This document shows positions 8,901 to 16,591 of a stretch of DNA of 22,342 bases, in pieces. The notes beneath the pieces are model-generated. The model saw only the letters and a program-made list of their open reading frames with translations, was not told the DNA's origin and did not search any database. The DNA is taken from IMG/VR virus record IMGVR_UViG_3300044655_000950, positions 1 through 22,342 of that record. One strand, written 5' to 3'. Numbering within the stretch: position 1 is the stretch's first letter; each line of letters begins with the position of its first letter. A program made the translations under genes and the position numbers. The stretch is from a virus.

Positions 8901-10877
8901 CCAAATCGAATTTTGCAAAACGTCAACAGCTTTCAAGCCGGCTCGTTCCTCTCCGGTGCGTACCCGCATTGACACTTTCTGTTTCAATCCTTCGCGTTCT
9001 GCTTTCAACGCATCTAAAGCCGCAGCTATATCATCTGAAGCCCCTTCGCCTTCCGCAGCCATTTTGTTTAAGTAACTAATATCGTCGCCAAGTTTGTCGT
9101 ACAAATCTTCATCAACAATTTTTGTTATGTCACGGCGAAGAACACTTTTGCCACCAATGGTGCCGGCTTTTTCACTAAAACCAAAGAACCGGTTAGATGC
9201 CAACCTGCGTAACTGTCGAACATCAGGCAACACCTGTACCCGCTGCAACATTTCCGATATCTGCAAAGGCGAAACAACACGATAATCGCCGCCCTCACCA
9301 AAAGTTTTAATCAAAGTTTCTATTTCTTCAAAAGGCAAAAAGTCTCGGTTGCTGTTAGCCAACCATTGAGCCATACCGTTATCGCTGGTTACACCGGCGC
9401 GATTCAACATATACAACCTGACTTCATCCATGCCTTCACGAACTTGACGAAAAATGCCGTCACGGACTTCTTGCGCAACACCGTTGAGTTTCAACACTTC
9501 ATCAATCGCTGTGTTGAAAGTTTCTAGAACCGCATTTTGTTGAGGTCGTGTGCCTGTCTCAGAAAAACTTTCTATCGCTTGCGCACCGATACGGGAAACA
9601 GTTTCTTTATCCGCACCAACGGTACGCAAATAGTTGATAATGTTTTTGGCCGCTTTAGAGTTCTGGAACCTGTCGCCGCCAACAATTAATCCTTCTTCGG
9701 GTTTTTCGGTTAAATACTTTGTTACGACACGGCTAGTGTTTTTAACAAATTTGCTGTTCGCCAACGGTGTACGTTCAACAAGGTTCCCACCCATGTTTTT
9801 GAGTGAGGTGCCGAGTCGCCCAGATTTTTGCAACAATCGAACTTGATCGCTTAACGCACCTTTTTCTAACTGAAAACCTAAAGCAAGAACAGCTTTAACC
9901 TGATCGTCGGTTTCTGCTTTCGCCAATAACGCAACCATTTCGTTAGTGACGTTCGCACTCTGGTCAAACATGTCCATGATTTTGACCGGATCTTTTTCGT
10001 TACGCACCCGACCAACAAGTGTTCTTGCCCGAAAGTTTGTGTCCATAAAATGCGCATACTTTGTTTCGTTCAAACCGACATCAGACAAACCTGGAATAAA
10101 ACCTGCGTCGGCTTCAAGAGCTTTACGCAACTCGTCTGTCTGCACTCTGGTGAGCCGTGGGATAAGTGTCGTAACATCTTTGAACTCTTTAATTGCTTTC
10201 GTAAGCGGCCCTGTTGGATCGGTTTTAACCAAAACCAAAGCATCAACTAAACCTGAAAAAAAGTTGTACGGCAAAGTTTTAGGTTTGAAAACCGTGTTCG
10301 CTGCTGCTCGCCCGATAGTGAACGCAGACCCGTTGATCGTGCCACGGTAACGTCGAGCGCGTTCACCTTGCCGTTCCAACAGTTCGTCACTAACAAAAAA
10401 CCCTGAACCCGCCGTAATCTTTTCACCGGTAACAGGGTCATAGTCGCCTTGTGTTGCTTTGATTAGCGAACCTAACTTTGTTGAAATGAACCAGCCGTCA
10501 ATGTCTGTGTTCTTGTCAAAAATTTGTGCTACCGCACCCTGCGTTGTTTCAGGAACAAAATCAAGTCCGGCTGTCAACCAACGTGAAACCGTTTTAAGGT
10601 TCTTATACAAAAAACTTGATTGGTCTGGTTTCTCAGGTTCGGCTTGTGTGTCAATAGTTTTTTGTGCCGCCATTTTGCCGACAGCATCAATCGCCTGGTT
10701 GGATGCGTTAGCTTTCGCTAAAGCCAACTGTGTTTCAATAGGTATCCACGCAGCGCGTTGTTTAACGTTCGAAAGATTCGCTGAAACGTTCGGATCAAAC
10801 GTAGGTTGTGCGGTAGCGACTTTTTTTTCTAAAACAGTTTTCTTAGTAGCCGGATCAAGATTGGATTCCCATGCCAT
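5979..10877 (-). CDS. Giant virion-associated protein, probable DNA-ejection/internal protein (1632 aa)
   Basis: At 4.9 kb this is by far the longest gene. The product is mostly alpha-helical and charged, with a few short hydrophobic patches (for example TFMFPASGALAKAI near residue 1240) but no signal peptide or clear membrane helix. No lysozyme, protease, MuF or nuclease motif could be recognised, and there is no cysteine in 1632 residues. Size, composition and its place as first of four coupled genes suggest a role like the large internal virion proteins of podoviruses (T7 gp16 class) that enter the host envelope with the DNA. A tape-measure function is the main alternative, but the typical long hydrophobic repeats are lacking. 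It follows the 120-aa gene with a TAATG overlap at 10875-10879. Confidence 0.72.
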   Translation of the reverse strand: MAWESNLDPATKKTVLEKKVATAQPTFDPNVSANLSNVKQRAAWIPIETQLALAKANASNQAIDAVGKMAAQKTIDTQAEPEKPDQSSFLYKNLKTVSRWLTAGLDFVPETTQGAVAQIFDKNTDIDGWFISTKLGSLIKATQGDYDPVTGEKITAGSGFFVSDELLERQGERARRYRGTINGSAFTIGRAAANTVFKPKTLPYNFFSGLVDALVLVKTDPTGPLTKAIKEFKDVTTLIPRLTRVQTDELRKALEADAGFIPGLSDVGLNETKYAHFMDTNFRARTLVGRVRNEKDPVKIMDMFDQSANVTNEMVALLAKAETDDQVKAVLALGFQLEKGALSDQVRLLQKSGRLGTSLKNMGGNLVERTPLANSKFVKNTSRVVTKYLTEKPEEGLIVGGDRFQNSKAAKNIINYLRTVGADKETVSRIGAQAIESFSETGTRPQQNAVLETFNTAIDEVLKLNGVAQEVRDGIFRQVREGMDEVRLYMLNRAGVTSDNGMAQWLANSNRDFLPFEEIETLIKTFGEGGDYRVVSPLQISEMLQRVQVLPDVRQLRRLASNRFFGFSEKAGTIGGKSVLRRDITKIVDEDLYDKLGDDISYLNKMAAEGEGASDDIAAALDALKAEREGLKQKVSMRVRTGEERAGLKAVDVLQNSIWKPLTLMTGGYVVRNSLDAQVRMAFSSLPSVFTHPFEYISLVLGQSKRTSLKGELLTGLKLEEYVDDVREAMTFGLRQAGVGSDQVFDNMAKTNNWSTARRSDPDGKKLHTDAVAQNGYLVHADPLRKIAAETFVEFGGVTSEARLVAKERIVAAIKAEKKTYKTIKQAYASGLEISDNTGKTIRLKPILFDELPSSEVDQLLFQHAERIVVNNVQELTGNIPDIEFAYAFNRIMLRDAEGNSVPILRQTMSDIIPFEVTPIRVGSTVVTSSDPNNPTFGVVTKLVNQKTGERFIESKILNPDDFVAEIQPIVTEKAGKEASTFATAFGPNGVGTPQFRKVAENTQLWDGQKGLPEALKRENLATERNTSTWRKSMDRGTNWFFGQLYGSITRTLERSPVFRKYYYEEVGKYVDELSPAGAQEALNAIKEAAEEAGETIEKYVGSPKLLKDLNRASTGNGTATLQELDDYAKHVGLEKTKGLLYDASNKTNLEDIMRIVAPFAPAWKEIIGTYSHIFREDPVSLYRNTTRIYNAASNADPDNDGRGFFYNDPVTNAMTFMFPASGALAKAITGLDAPLKAPLQRLSQGLQVFPALGPFAQLAASKLIPDTPKTDKIVEVLLPYGRKGGTETATAFLPGYARKLKEALFRDEGKMDTVYANTYVETLRALSATGKYDMGNPDEIKKLQSDAKGKAQWLTAFRALSQFIGPTAGATEFKITTKDGDIFVSELIKQFYALQTKDYDSAVQTFLDQFGDDAGLYISSKSKSTVQGLEATEQFGDWERSNGDLIKDFPDIASYLAPGGDDFSFAVWDRQIRSGSRERLTDKEIIDLAQERIGSAKYRWARKQIGQFPTDDSRALLKRYRAALHAELPGFPLVAEFKVGEYDNQVEDMKALVTDSRVANSPIAQTINTYLTFRTAAQNIALQQFGSNNIKQSKQTQYLRDKLASMGEMLILENPEFGRVWQRFLSYEVED

Positions 10878-11239
10878 TACAGTTCATTTCCGTAGGTGTC
10901 CAACAAATCGAGCAGATCATCTGTCGGAAAAATTTGTGCTATTTGACGCAACTCATCTACAGCCATAGCTCCTTGTGATGGCATCATTGGGATACCTGCA
11001 CCCATCGCTGTTGGGCCTGGACCAAAGTTTGCGCCCGCTGTGATCGGTTCGTTAGGTCTGCCTGTTGGTGCTGTTAACGGTGTTAGTGATCCTGGTGCTG
11101 TTCGTGGCCGTTGTCGGACAGGTGACGGCACAGATGTTGGTGGGGTTCCCATTGGTACGGCTTCTTGTGCGCGTTGTTGCGCTAAACGTTGACCGTACTG
11201 TTGGTTTGATGCCGTAGAGATTGGGAGTTGTTCAGCCAT
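10877..11239 (-). CDS. Small Pro/Gly-rich protein downstream of portal (120 aa)
   Basis: The first 90 residues are disordered and rich in Pro, Gly, Thr and Gln, with the segment TGRPNEPITAGANFGPGP. The last 30 are an acidic amphipathic helix (DELRQIAQIFPTDDLLDLLD). The RPNEPxTAGAxxGxGP pattern recurs in small proteins next to the portal in actinophages. It may be a portal-associated or head-joining accessory, but no activity is known. The start ATG directly abuts the portal stop codon (TAA at 11240-11242), so it depends on portal translation. Confidence 0.7.
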   Translation of the reverse strand: MAEQLPISTASNQQYGQRLAQQRAQEAVPMGTPPTSVPSPVRQRPRTAPGSLTPLTAPTGRPNEPITAGANFGPGPTAMGAGIPMMPSQGAMAVDELRQIAQIFPTDDLLDLLDTYGNEL

Positions 11240-12997
11240 TTATGCCCCTAGTTGTGCTAATAGTGCTTCTAACGGTGGTGCGCCCTGTGGTCCTTGTACT
11301 GGTGCTTCTGCGCCCATGCCTGGCATCGCTAGTCCTGGCATTGTTTCTGGTGCGCCTTGTGGCATCGCTGCGGCTTGTCTGTCTCGTGCGCGTTGATCTG
11401 TTCGTTTAACTGCTTCGTAAAGTGTTACGTCTTTTTCTAAAACGAGCGATGTAAGGTAGGCGAGGTCGTCTGGCTGGTATGGGCCTTGCGGGTTTACTGC
11501 CTGCTGTTGAATGGATGACAGTAACGCAGATTCGACACCTTCGCCGATGATGCGGTCATGTTCTAGTTCTGGGTCTGTGATTAGAGGGTCGGCTTCTCGT
11601 GCCGACTCTTTTGACATTAGCCCTGTACCAAGTCGTTGTCCTAAGCCGATGATGAGACTGTTTACGTCTGATCCTGCTGCCGAGTATGCAACATAGTGGA
11701 AGTCTGTTTCCCAAATTTTGTTTGGTGTGTAGTTTTCTTGTCCGACTGAGGATCGTGACGGGATGAAGAACGTTTTGGTTGTGTCACCCCAATATGCTTT
11801 TTCGATTGCGATAGCGATTTTGTCTTCTTCGAATAGTGATGCTTCGAATGTTGATTGTGCTTCTTGTACACGGTAGTCAACTGTTGCTGATAGTACGGAG
11901 TCTCCGCGTCGACCTGTGCGAATGTTTGATCCTGATTCGCCGCCGAACTCTGCTGGGATAGCACCCTCAAGTCGTTCCTGTCGTTCAAGTCTGTCTAACG
12001 CTGTATCAGTTTTGTAGCCTGGGTTCAGTTGCAACTGTTGAATGTCGCCACCTTTGACGACACCGAGTACACCGTTTTTGCCGTCAGCTAACTGCAATAT
12101 TTCAGGGTTCTCACCGACACGGGCAACAAGGTATTCTTCAGGGAAAATGCCGCGCTCGATAGCGATCTCTGTTAACGCTTGTAGGCGAGCGCGAGTGTAA
12201 TACATTCCCATAACGCCATCAAACTGTCCACGGGGTTTGTCGAGTGTGATTCTGTTTGCTACGACTGCTAGTGGCATACCGGTGCGGTTCGGTACGAATT
12301 CTAAACCGAGGGCATCCATGCCTGCCCGTTCAGCAATGTTTAACCCTGGGTTGTCTTCGGCACCTAACACGATTAGTTGTAGTGAGTCTGCGTCAACGTA
12401 TTCGAGCATTGTGTATCGGCTGTCCGAGTTCACTTTGCCCATTCGTAGTTGTTCGGTGATTTCGTTGCCGTACATTTTCATTAGATATGATGCTGATGCA
12501 CGAAAGGTGAAGATGCAGTCGTCTGGCAGCATGTTGTCTGGGTCGTCTACTGGTGCTGCGAATGTGTCTAACGGGTTGCGTACAGTCCATGTTGGTGTGA
12601 GTGTGCGGAAGTTTGGTTTGAGAACTACAGCCGATTGCGAGTAGCCAAGTAGGTGTCGGGCGCGTCGACGCATTTTCATTTGCATCTTGTTTTCATCCCA
12701 AATAGATAGCATCGCTTTGCGTCGTTGACGTGCCGAAGATTTCGCTCGTTCTGAGCCTTCTTTGATTGGTGGAAAGTATGGGGTTGGCATCGTTGAAGAT
12801 ACGCGCATAGACATTTGATCTAAGCCTTGTACGAGCAGGTTTGCTACAGATGCTTTGGCGTTACGGTCCAGTTCGTTTAATGGTACGATCACGTCACCGT
12901 TTGCTAGTTCGCGTACGCGCCGCATCTGGTTGTGGACAGGGCCTGCTGCTGTGCGCCTCTGATTGTAGAGTTCGACTATTTCTTCAACTGTACGCAA
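11240..12997 (-). CDS. Portal protein
   Basis: The 585-residue product matches phage portal proteins in length and build. It has an N-terminal helical region (ELYNQRRTAAGPVHNQMRRV), a central mixed domain (SSTMPTPYFPP, VRNPLDTFAAPVDDP), the clip/stem-like segment (IQQLQLNPGYKTDTALDRLE, then IPAEFGGESGSNIRTGRRGD) and a disordered Pro/Met/Gly-rich tail. The portal forms the dodecameric ring through which DNA enters and leaves the head. It lies between terminase and the ejection-type genes, as expected. The start is a TTG at 12997: an in-frame TAA lies only nine bases upstream, no ATG or GTG is available before residue 25, and AAGGA is well spaced. Confidence 0.85.
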   Translation of the reverse strand: MRTVEEIVELYNQRRTAAGPVHNQMRRVRELANGDVIVPLNELDRNAKASVANLLVQGLDQMSMRVSSTMPTPYFPPIKEGSERAKSSARQRRKAMLSIWDENKMQMKMRRRARHLLGYSQSAVVLKPNFRTLTPTWTVRNPLDTFAAPVDDPDNMLPDDCIFTFRASASYLMKMYGNEITEQLRMGKVNSDSRYTMLEYVDADSLQLIVLGAEDNPGLNIAERAGMDALGLEFVPNRTGMPLAVVANRITLDKPRGQFDGVMGMYYTRARLQALTEIAIERGIFPEEYLVARVGENPEILQLADGKNGVLGVVKGGDIQQLQLNPGYKTDTALDRLERQERLEGAIPAEFGGESGSNIRTGRRGDSVLSATVDYRVQEAQSTFEASLFEEDKIAIAIEKAYWGDTTKTFFIPSRSSVGQENYTPNKIWETDFHYVAYSAAGSDVNSLIIGLGQRLGTGLMSKESAREADPLITDPELEHDRIIGEGVESALLSSIQQQAVNPQGPYQPDDLAYLTSLVLEKDVTLYEAVKRTDQRARDRQAAAMPQGAPETMPGLAMPGMGAEAPVQGPQGAPPLEALLAQLGA

Positions 12998-13006
12998 AGC
13001 GTATCC

Positions 13007-13246
13007 TTATCTGCCGTGTTTGCGGAGTCCGCCACCCATGAATGATTTTAATTGTTCTAAGGTTGATCTAACAGCAATTCCGCTTTCTTTGTAAACTCGA
13101 TTTGCTTTAGACATATCGCCAGGCATATAGTTTGCTTCGCCGCCAACTATATTTGGACCATATTTTCGCACTTCTCGCTTATCTAGATAATCACCGATAG
13201 GTGATGGTTCTTGAACTTTTTTTGTTGGTTTCTTTTTAGCGGCCAT
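13007..13246 (-). CDS. Small basic protein between terminase and portal (79 aa)
   Basis: The 79-residue protein starts with a lysine-rich tail (MAAKKKPTKKVQ) and has a short acidic/aromatic middle (IGDYLDKREVRKYGPN) and a basic end (GGGLRKHGR). The strong ribosome binding site AAGGAG lies eight bases before the ATG. Position between TerL and portal suggests a head-completion, packaging or DNA-binding accessory, but no family is recognised. It ends nine bases before the portal TTG start. Confidence 0.68.
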   Translation of the reverse strand: MAAKKKPTKKVQEPSPIGDYLDKREVRKYGPNIVGGEANYMPGDMSKANRVYKESGIAVRSTLEQLKSFMGGGLRKHGR

Positions 13247-13278
13247 GACTTCTCCTTAACATAAGTGCTGTTATAGTA

Positions 13279-15261
13279 TCACGCCACAAACCATGAAGGC
13301 CGCCACATGCGCGGCGGGGCTACAGACGGGCGTAACTGTGGAACATGTAACTCTGCGAACCAATGCGCCATCACAAGATCGGTACCATTCTTTTTGTTTC
13401 GAGTCCAACTGCACATCTCCTCAACGAAAGCCAACGTTTTCCAGTTCTCCCGCATAGACGGCAACCTGACCTGACCGGTACGCCACAACGGGGGCAGCAA
13501 AGCTTCAACACCCAAGTTTTCATCCAGTTTGTTACGGCTCGTGGTGTGCGGCACAACGTTGACTCCTTGTAACGACTGCCATTTGCGCACAAAGTCGTGT
13601 GCTAACAGGAAACGTTGCGCAGCGTTCACTTCAACTATCCAATGAGAGATCGGATACCCCATGTCAAAAGACCTGTTCTGCCATTCTTCCATGATCCCTG
13701 AATAGGTGCGGGTAGAAGTGTCGTAACCCAACAGTTCTTCGGCCGTCAGTTTGCAACGCTCAACGTCAACCAAATACCTAAGGTTCGTTTCAGGTTGGTA
13801 CAGCCACCATTGGATAGCCCAAAACATTGTTGGCGACGGATCAACGGAAGCAATCGAAATGATCGGTGGCCGTAAATCTTGCGGAATGTAACCTGGTCTG
13901 CGTTCCTGATCTATACACCCTGGGTACACCACACCGTCAGGCCCCATGCCACCGGTAGCCCACACCCGTTCAATCAGATATGTGCCTTGCGCCAAATCTT
14001 GTTGCTGATAGACGACATCAAATTTTTGTGGGGTGCTATATCGGATGTACGATAAATCTTTCCATGACAAACGGTACGGGTCCAACAGAGGGCCGTCAGG
14101 CCATGCTGGTGCGTTCACCCGTTTAGATTCCTTACCGGTGTCTAGCTCGTCGTAGTATGCCTTGTAGACAAGATGATGATATTTGGATTTTTTTTCAGGC
14201 TCGACACTAGTGGTTTGGTCGGTGACATCGGAACCGTCGTAGTTGTCCTCGAAATCTTCGTAAGTGATTTTAGAGAGACAATGTGCGTACAGATCACCGG
14301 AACCCAAACGTTGCCCTATTACGGCCAGCAGGCCACCTGGGTCGCATCGTGCTTCGGCCATCGTATCCCACCGTTCCAACAGTTTGTCTCGCGCAACTGA
14401 TTCCTTAGAGTTCTCTGAGGATGCAACGTCGTCAAACAAACATAGGTCGGCGCGATGTCCGATGAACTCTGAGTCGATACCGTACGCCGAAACTGTCGGC
14501 TCTTTGTTATCTAGACCGCCCAACGATTCTTGTTCAACCACAAATTCTTCTGCCCGCCACAAAGCACCAGACGACTGCGGCTTAAACCTGCCGTAGTCAA
14601 TAGATAGGCAAGCTTCAGCGTTCAAAGCCAACCCTTTCTCCACAAGTATCGCATCAGGTTCCAACGGAAACGGGCGCTCTAGGGTTTCTCGGATACGACG
14701 CGAATACTGTTTTGCCAACGTCTGTGTAACCGAACCGATCAACACACGAATCTTACGGTTACGAACAATCATCCACACCGCAACATCATGAAACAACGTC
14801 GACTTACCTGCACCAGGCGGCACGTTCAAACAAACAAACTCTTTCTCCGGTGACTCCAACCATGCCACAATCTTGTACGCAGCATCAACCTGCCACGGGC
14901 TAGGTACACGACCCAGATAGCGTCTACGAAAATAGTCAAAATCAACTAAAGCTTGTTGCGCTTCAGGACATAACCGGTCATGCGGAATAACCGGTGGCAG
15001 ATCGGCAACATCCATAACCTGTTTCCATTGATCGGCCTGCACACCGCCTTCTTGTTTACGTACTTTCCCTTTGTCGATACGTGCCAACTCAAGGTCGGCT
15101 TGTGCTACACGCCGTTTAGCATCCCATTTTTGTGCCGTGTTGTAATGCACCGCAGCTATCTTCGCTGCTTCCTTGATAGACATACCTGAGGCTCGTGCCT
15201 GCCAGTATCGTGCCACATCTTGTGGCGGTACCTGTCGCCGCCCCGAACGGCCAGCAACCAT
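13279..15261 (-). CDS. terL: Terminase large subunit with N-terminal helix-turn-helix
   Basis: The 660-residue protein is the DNA-packaging motor. Residues about 15-46 (SGMSIKEAAKIAAVHYNTAQ) form a helix-turn-helix like that of terminase small subunits. The ATPase domain has Walker A VPPGAGKST (147-155, Lys153) and Walker B LCLFDD (273-278). The C-terminal RNase H-like nuclease shows plausible metal ligands Asp474 (SVDPS), Glu544 (IVEVN) and Asp628 (GTDLVMAHW). No separate small terminase is evident nearby, so the fused HTH may take over DNA recognition. The gene starts in a TGATG overlap with the 174-aa gene and heads the virion operon. Confidence 0.92.
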   Translation of the reverse strand: MVAGRSGRRQVPPQDVARYWQARASGMSIKEAAKIAAVHYNTAQKWDAKRRVAQADLELARIDKGKVRKQEGGVQADQWKQVMDVADLPPVIPHDRLCPEAQQALVDFDYFRRRYLGRVPSPWQVDAAYKIVAWLESPEKEFVCLNVPPGAGKSTLFHDVAVWMIVRNRKIRVLIGSVTQTLAKQYSRRIRETLERPFPLEPDAILVEKGLALNAEACLSIDYGRFKPQSSGALWRAEEFVVEQESLGGLDNKEPTVSAYGIDSEFIGHRADLCLFDDVASSENSKESVARDKLLERWDTMAEARCDPGGLLAVIGQRLGSGDLYAHCLSKITYEDFEDNYDGSDVTDQTTSVEPEKKSKYHHLVYKAYYDELDTGKESKRVNAPAWPDGPLLDPYRLSWKDLSYIRYSTPQKFDVVYQQQDLAQGTYLIERVWATGGMGPDGVVYPGCIDQERRPGYIPQDLRPPIISIASVDPSPTMFWAIQWWLYQPETNLRYLVDVERCKLTAEELLGYDTSTRTYSGIMEEWQNRSFDMGYPISHWIVEVNAAQRFLLAHDFVRKWQSLQGVNVVPHTTSRNKLDENLGVEALLPPLWRTGQVRLPSMRENWKTLAFVEEMCSWTRNKKNGTDLVMAHWFAELHVPQLRPSVAPPRMWRPSWFVA

Positions 15262-15785
15262 CAGCGTCGCTTGGGTGTTTTCGATTTAGGTAATTTATCA
15301 GATTTTCGAATCTGGTTAACTACGTTCGTTAACCCTTCAACAATTTCACGGCCACCTTGTTGAACACCAATAGTTGTAGCAACACCAGCAACACCACCAT
15401 AAACAGCACCTTTAGCACCAATTTTCACATCACGCACATACTGGTTTACTGCTCTAGTTGTTTGCCCCTGAATAATACCTTGAATCTGATTCTCTGTTAA
15501 AGCAGGTTTACGAACAAACACTTGTGACCCCGGATAACTACCACCAGGAGTGAACACTTCACTACCTTTCAAAGATTTCAAAGAATCACCAGTACGAGGC
15601 ATTGACGGCCCTTTTGGTATCGGTGCAACATATTCACCAATTTTTGTGGCAGTAGCCCGCACAGGTCGAGTAACAATTTTTTTACCGCTCGCCACAAACC
15701 CTGGCAACGGATTCCCGCCACCACTATCAATTTGCTGGTCTTTAGATTTAGGTCGATTATTACCTTTAGGTTTGCGTGCAGCCAT
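15261..15785 (-). CDS. Basic protein upstream of terminase (174 aa)
   Basis: The product begins MAARKPKGNNRPKSKDQQID and is strongly basic at both ends (ending SKTPKRR), with a Gly/Val/Ala-rich hydrophobic segment near residues 112-132 (GAKGAVYGGVAGVATTIGVQ) and a short helix after it. Position immediately before TerL is where a small terminase often sits, but no helix-turn-helix is seen, so that role is not claimed. The start is uncertain: the ATG at 15785 lacks a clear ribosome binding site, and an in-frame ATG at 15830 would add 15 residues but would run into the inverted repeat of the adjoining noncoding region. Confidence 0.65.
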   Translation of the reverse strand: MAARKPKGNNRPKSKDQQIDSGGGNPLPGFVASGKKIVTRPVRATATKIGEYVAPIPKGPSMPRTGDSLKSLKGSEVFTPGGSYPGSQVFVRKPALTENQIQGIIQGQTTRAVNQYVRDVKIGAKGAVYGGVAGVATTIGVQQGGREIVEGLTNVVNQIRKSDKLPKSKTPKRR

Positions 15786-15799
15786 AACAACATGATACA
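15772..15799 (+). promoter_or_regulatory. Possible plus-strand promoter before the structured region
   Basis: TTGCGT (15772-15777), a 16-bp spacer and GATACA (15794-15799) would place a start at about 15806, three bases before an 11-bp closing stem. Both boxes are imperfect, so this is only a candidate. It would be the only plus-strand promoter in the window. Confidence 0.3.
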
Positions 15800-15805
15800 C
15801 TAACA

Positions 15806-16211
15806 GACGTTGGCGGGTACCGTTGAGCATCCCTACCGTGGTTGAAGGAAAGTTCCGGACTCCCTACCCGCCAACATAATTTTCTTAAACAGTAGCAACG
15901 AACAAAACCATCTGCTACGATCATAACCGCAACTCACGGCTGTACACCTATTGCAAGGTGCGGGGCATTAACACCAGGGAACTGGGGTAGATGATCCTGT
16001 CACGGGATCAAGCAGCGTAACTAACGTCAACTAGTTAAACATGGTGTCGGCTAAAACAATGGCTAACGGCTACCAACTCTCACAAAGAGTAAAACGTGGG
16101 GGGAAGTACCTGTCGCACATACGTTTGACCTAGCGCACTCGCATACGCTCGCTTGCTCGCAGCACCAACCAGCACCCTTTGTCGACATGCCTCTTTTTTT
16201 GCCGTTTTTTT
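15806..16211 (+). ncRNA. Candidate structured noncoding RNA or packaging region
   Basis: No credible gene covers this stretch, yet it is rich in stem-loops. The outermost is an 11-bp perfect inverted repeat, GTTGGCGGGTA (15809-15819) with TACCCGCCAAC (15865-15875). Inside it lies GGAAAGTTCCGGACTCC, close to the conserved P4 strand of RNase P RNA. Further elements are GTAGCA/TGCTAC (15892-15918), CACCT/AGGTG, CCAG-GGAA-CTGG with a GNRA-type loop (15974-15985), TGATCC/GGATCA (15992-16010), TAACTA/TAGTTA (16018-16037) and ACTCT/AGAGT (about 16076-16090). Two T7 runs (16194-16211) might mark a 3' end. Strand and boundaries are guesses. Alternatives are a cos/pac site upstream of the terminase operon, or an origin. 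Confidence 0.4.
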
Positions 16212-16533
16212 CTCTAGCAAAACATTCCCGCCCACCACCCAAAGTGAACACAAAACCACACACAGAAACACACCCTTATAAATACCTAGGGAGCCCGTAG
16301 CTTCGGCATACCGCCGGTGTGCGGGTGGGGTGTTTGTGGGGTTTGTGGTGTTGTCGGTGGCGTTATTGGTGCGACTCGATCCGGTGCTTTTGCTTTGCCG
16401 GCGATAGATACCGGTGAACGGGTGCGCAATAGGCAAGGCTGGCCGCTATTCGAGGATCGTTCACGCTTTGCGGGTAGTTCCGGCGGTTCGTCGCCTATGG
16501 TGTGCGGTTGTTGACGGCTGCCGGCAGATATGG
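16212..16533. other. Noncoding gap, G/T-rich on the plus strand
   Basis: No gene is supported here. The half nearest the clamp gene has the same G/T-rich plus strand as the early genes, and minus-strand reading gives only Pro/Thr-rich low-complexity frames without ribosome binding sites. Several GCCGG/CCGGC words occur. It could be decayed coding sequence, an untranslated 3' end, or spacer between early and late blocks. No late promoter with good boxes was found on the minus strand. Confidence 0.4.
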
Positions 16534-16570
16534 CAAAGGCCACCGGCGTGGGGTTTGCCGGTGGCCTTTG
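16534..16570 (-). terminator. Strong hairpin after the early operon
   Basis: A perfect 14-bp inverted repeat (16534-16547 with 16557-16570), GC-rich with CTTTG at its end and a nine-base loop, starts 21 bases after the sliding-clamp stop. It would end the early minus-strand transcript. There is no extended U-run beyond the stem, so termination may be Rho-assisted, or the hairpin may protect the 3' end. Confidence 0.65.
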
Positions 16571-16591
16571 GTGCGCTGTGTGCGCTGGGGG

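Noticed and set aside
10459-10968. 169-codon plus-strand frame
   Set aside because: Antisense to the 1632-aa and 120-aa genes, no ribosome binding site, and codon pattern explained by the opposite strand.
15806-16211. tRNA or tmRNA in the noncoding region
   Set aside because: No T-loop GTTCRA motif with acceptor stem and no 3' CCA arrangement was found.
16286-16543. 85-codon minus-strand frame in the gap
   Set aside because: It starts with GTG inside the terminator hairpin, has no ribosome binding site and encodes Pro/Thr low complexity.
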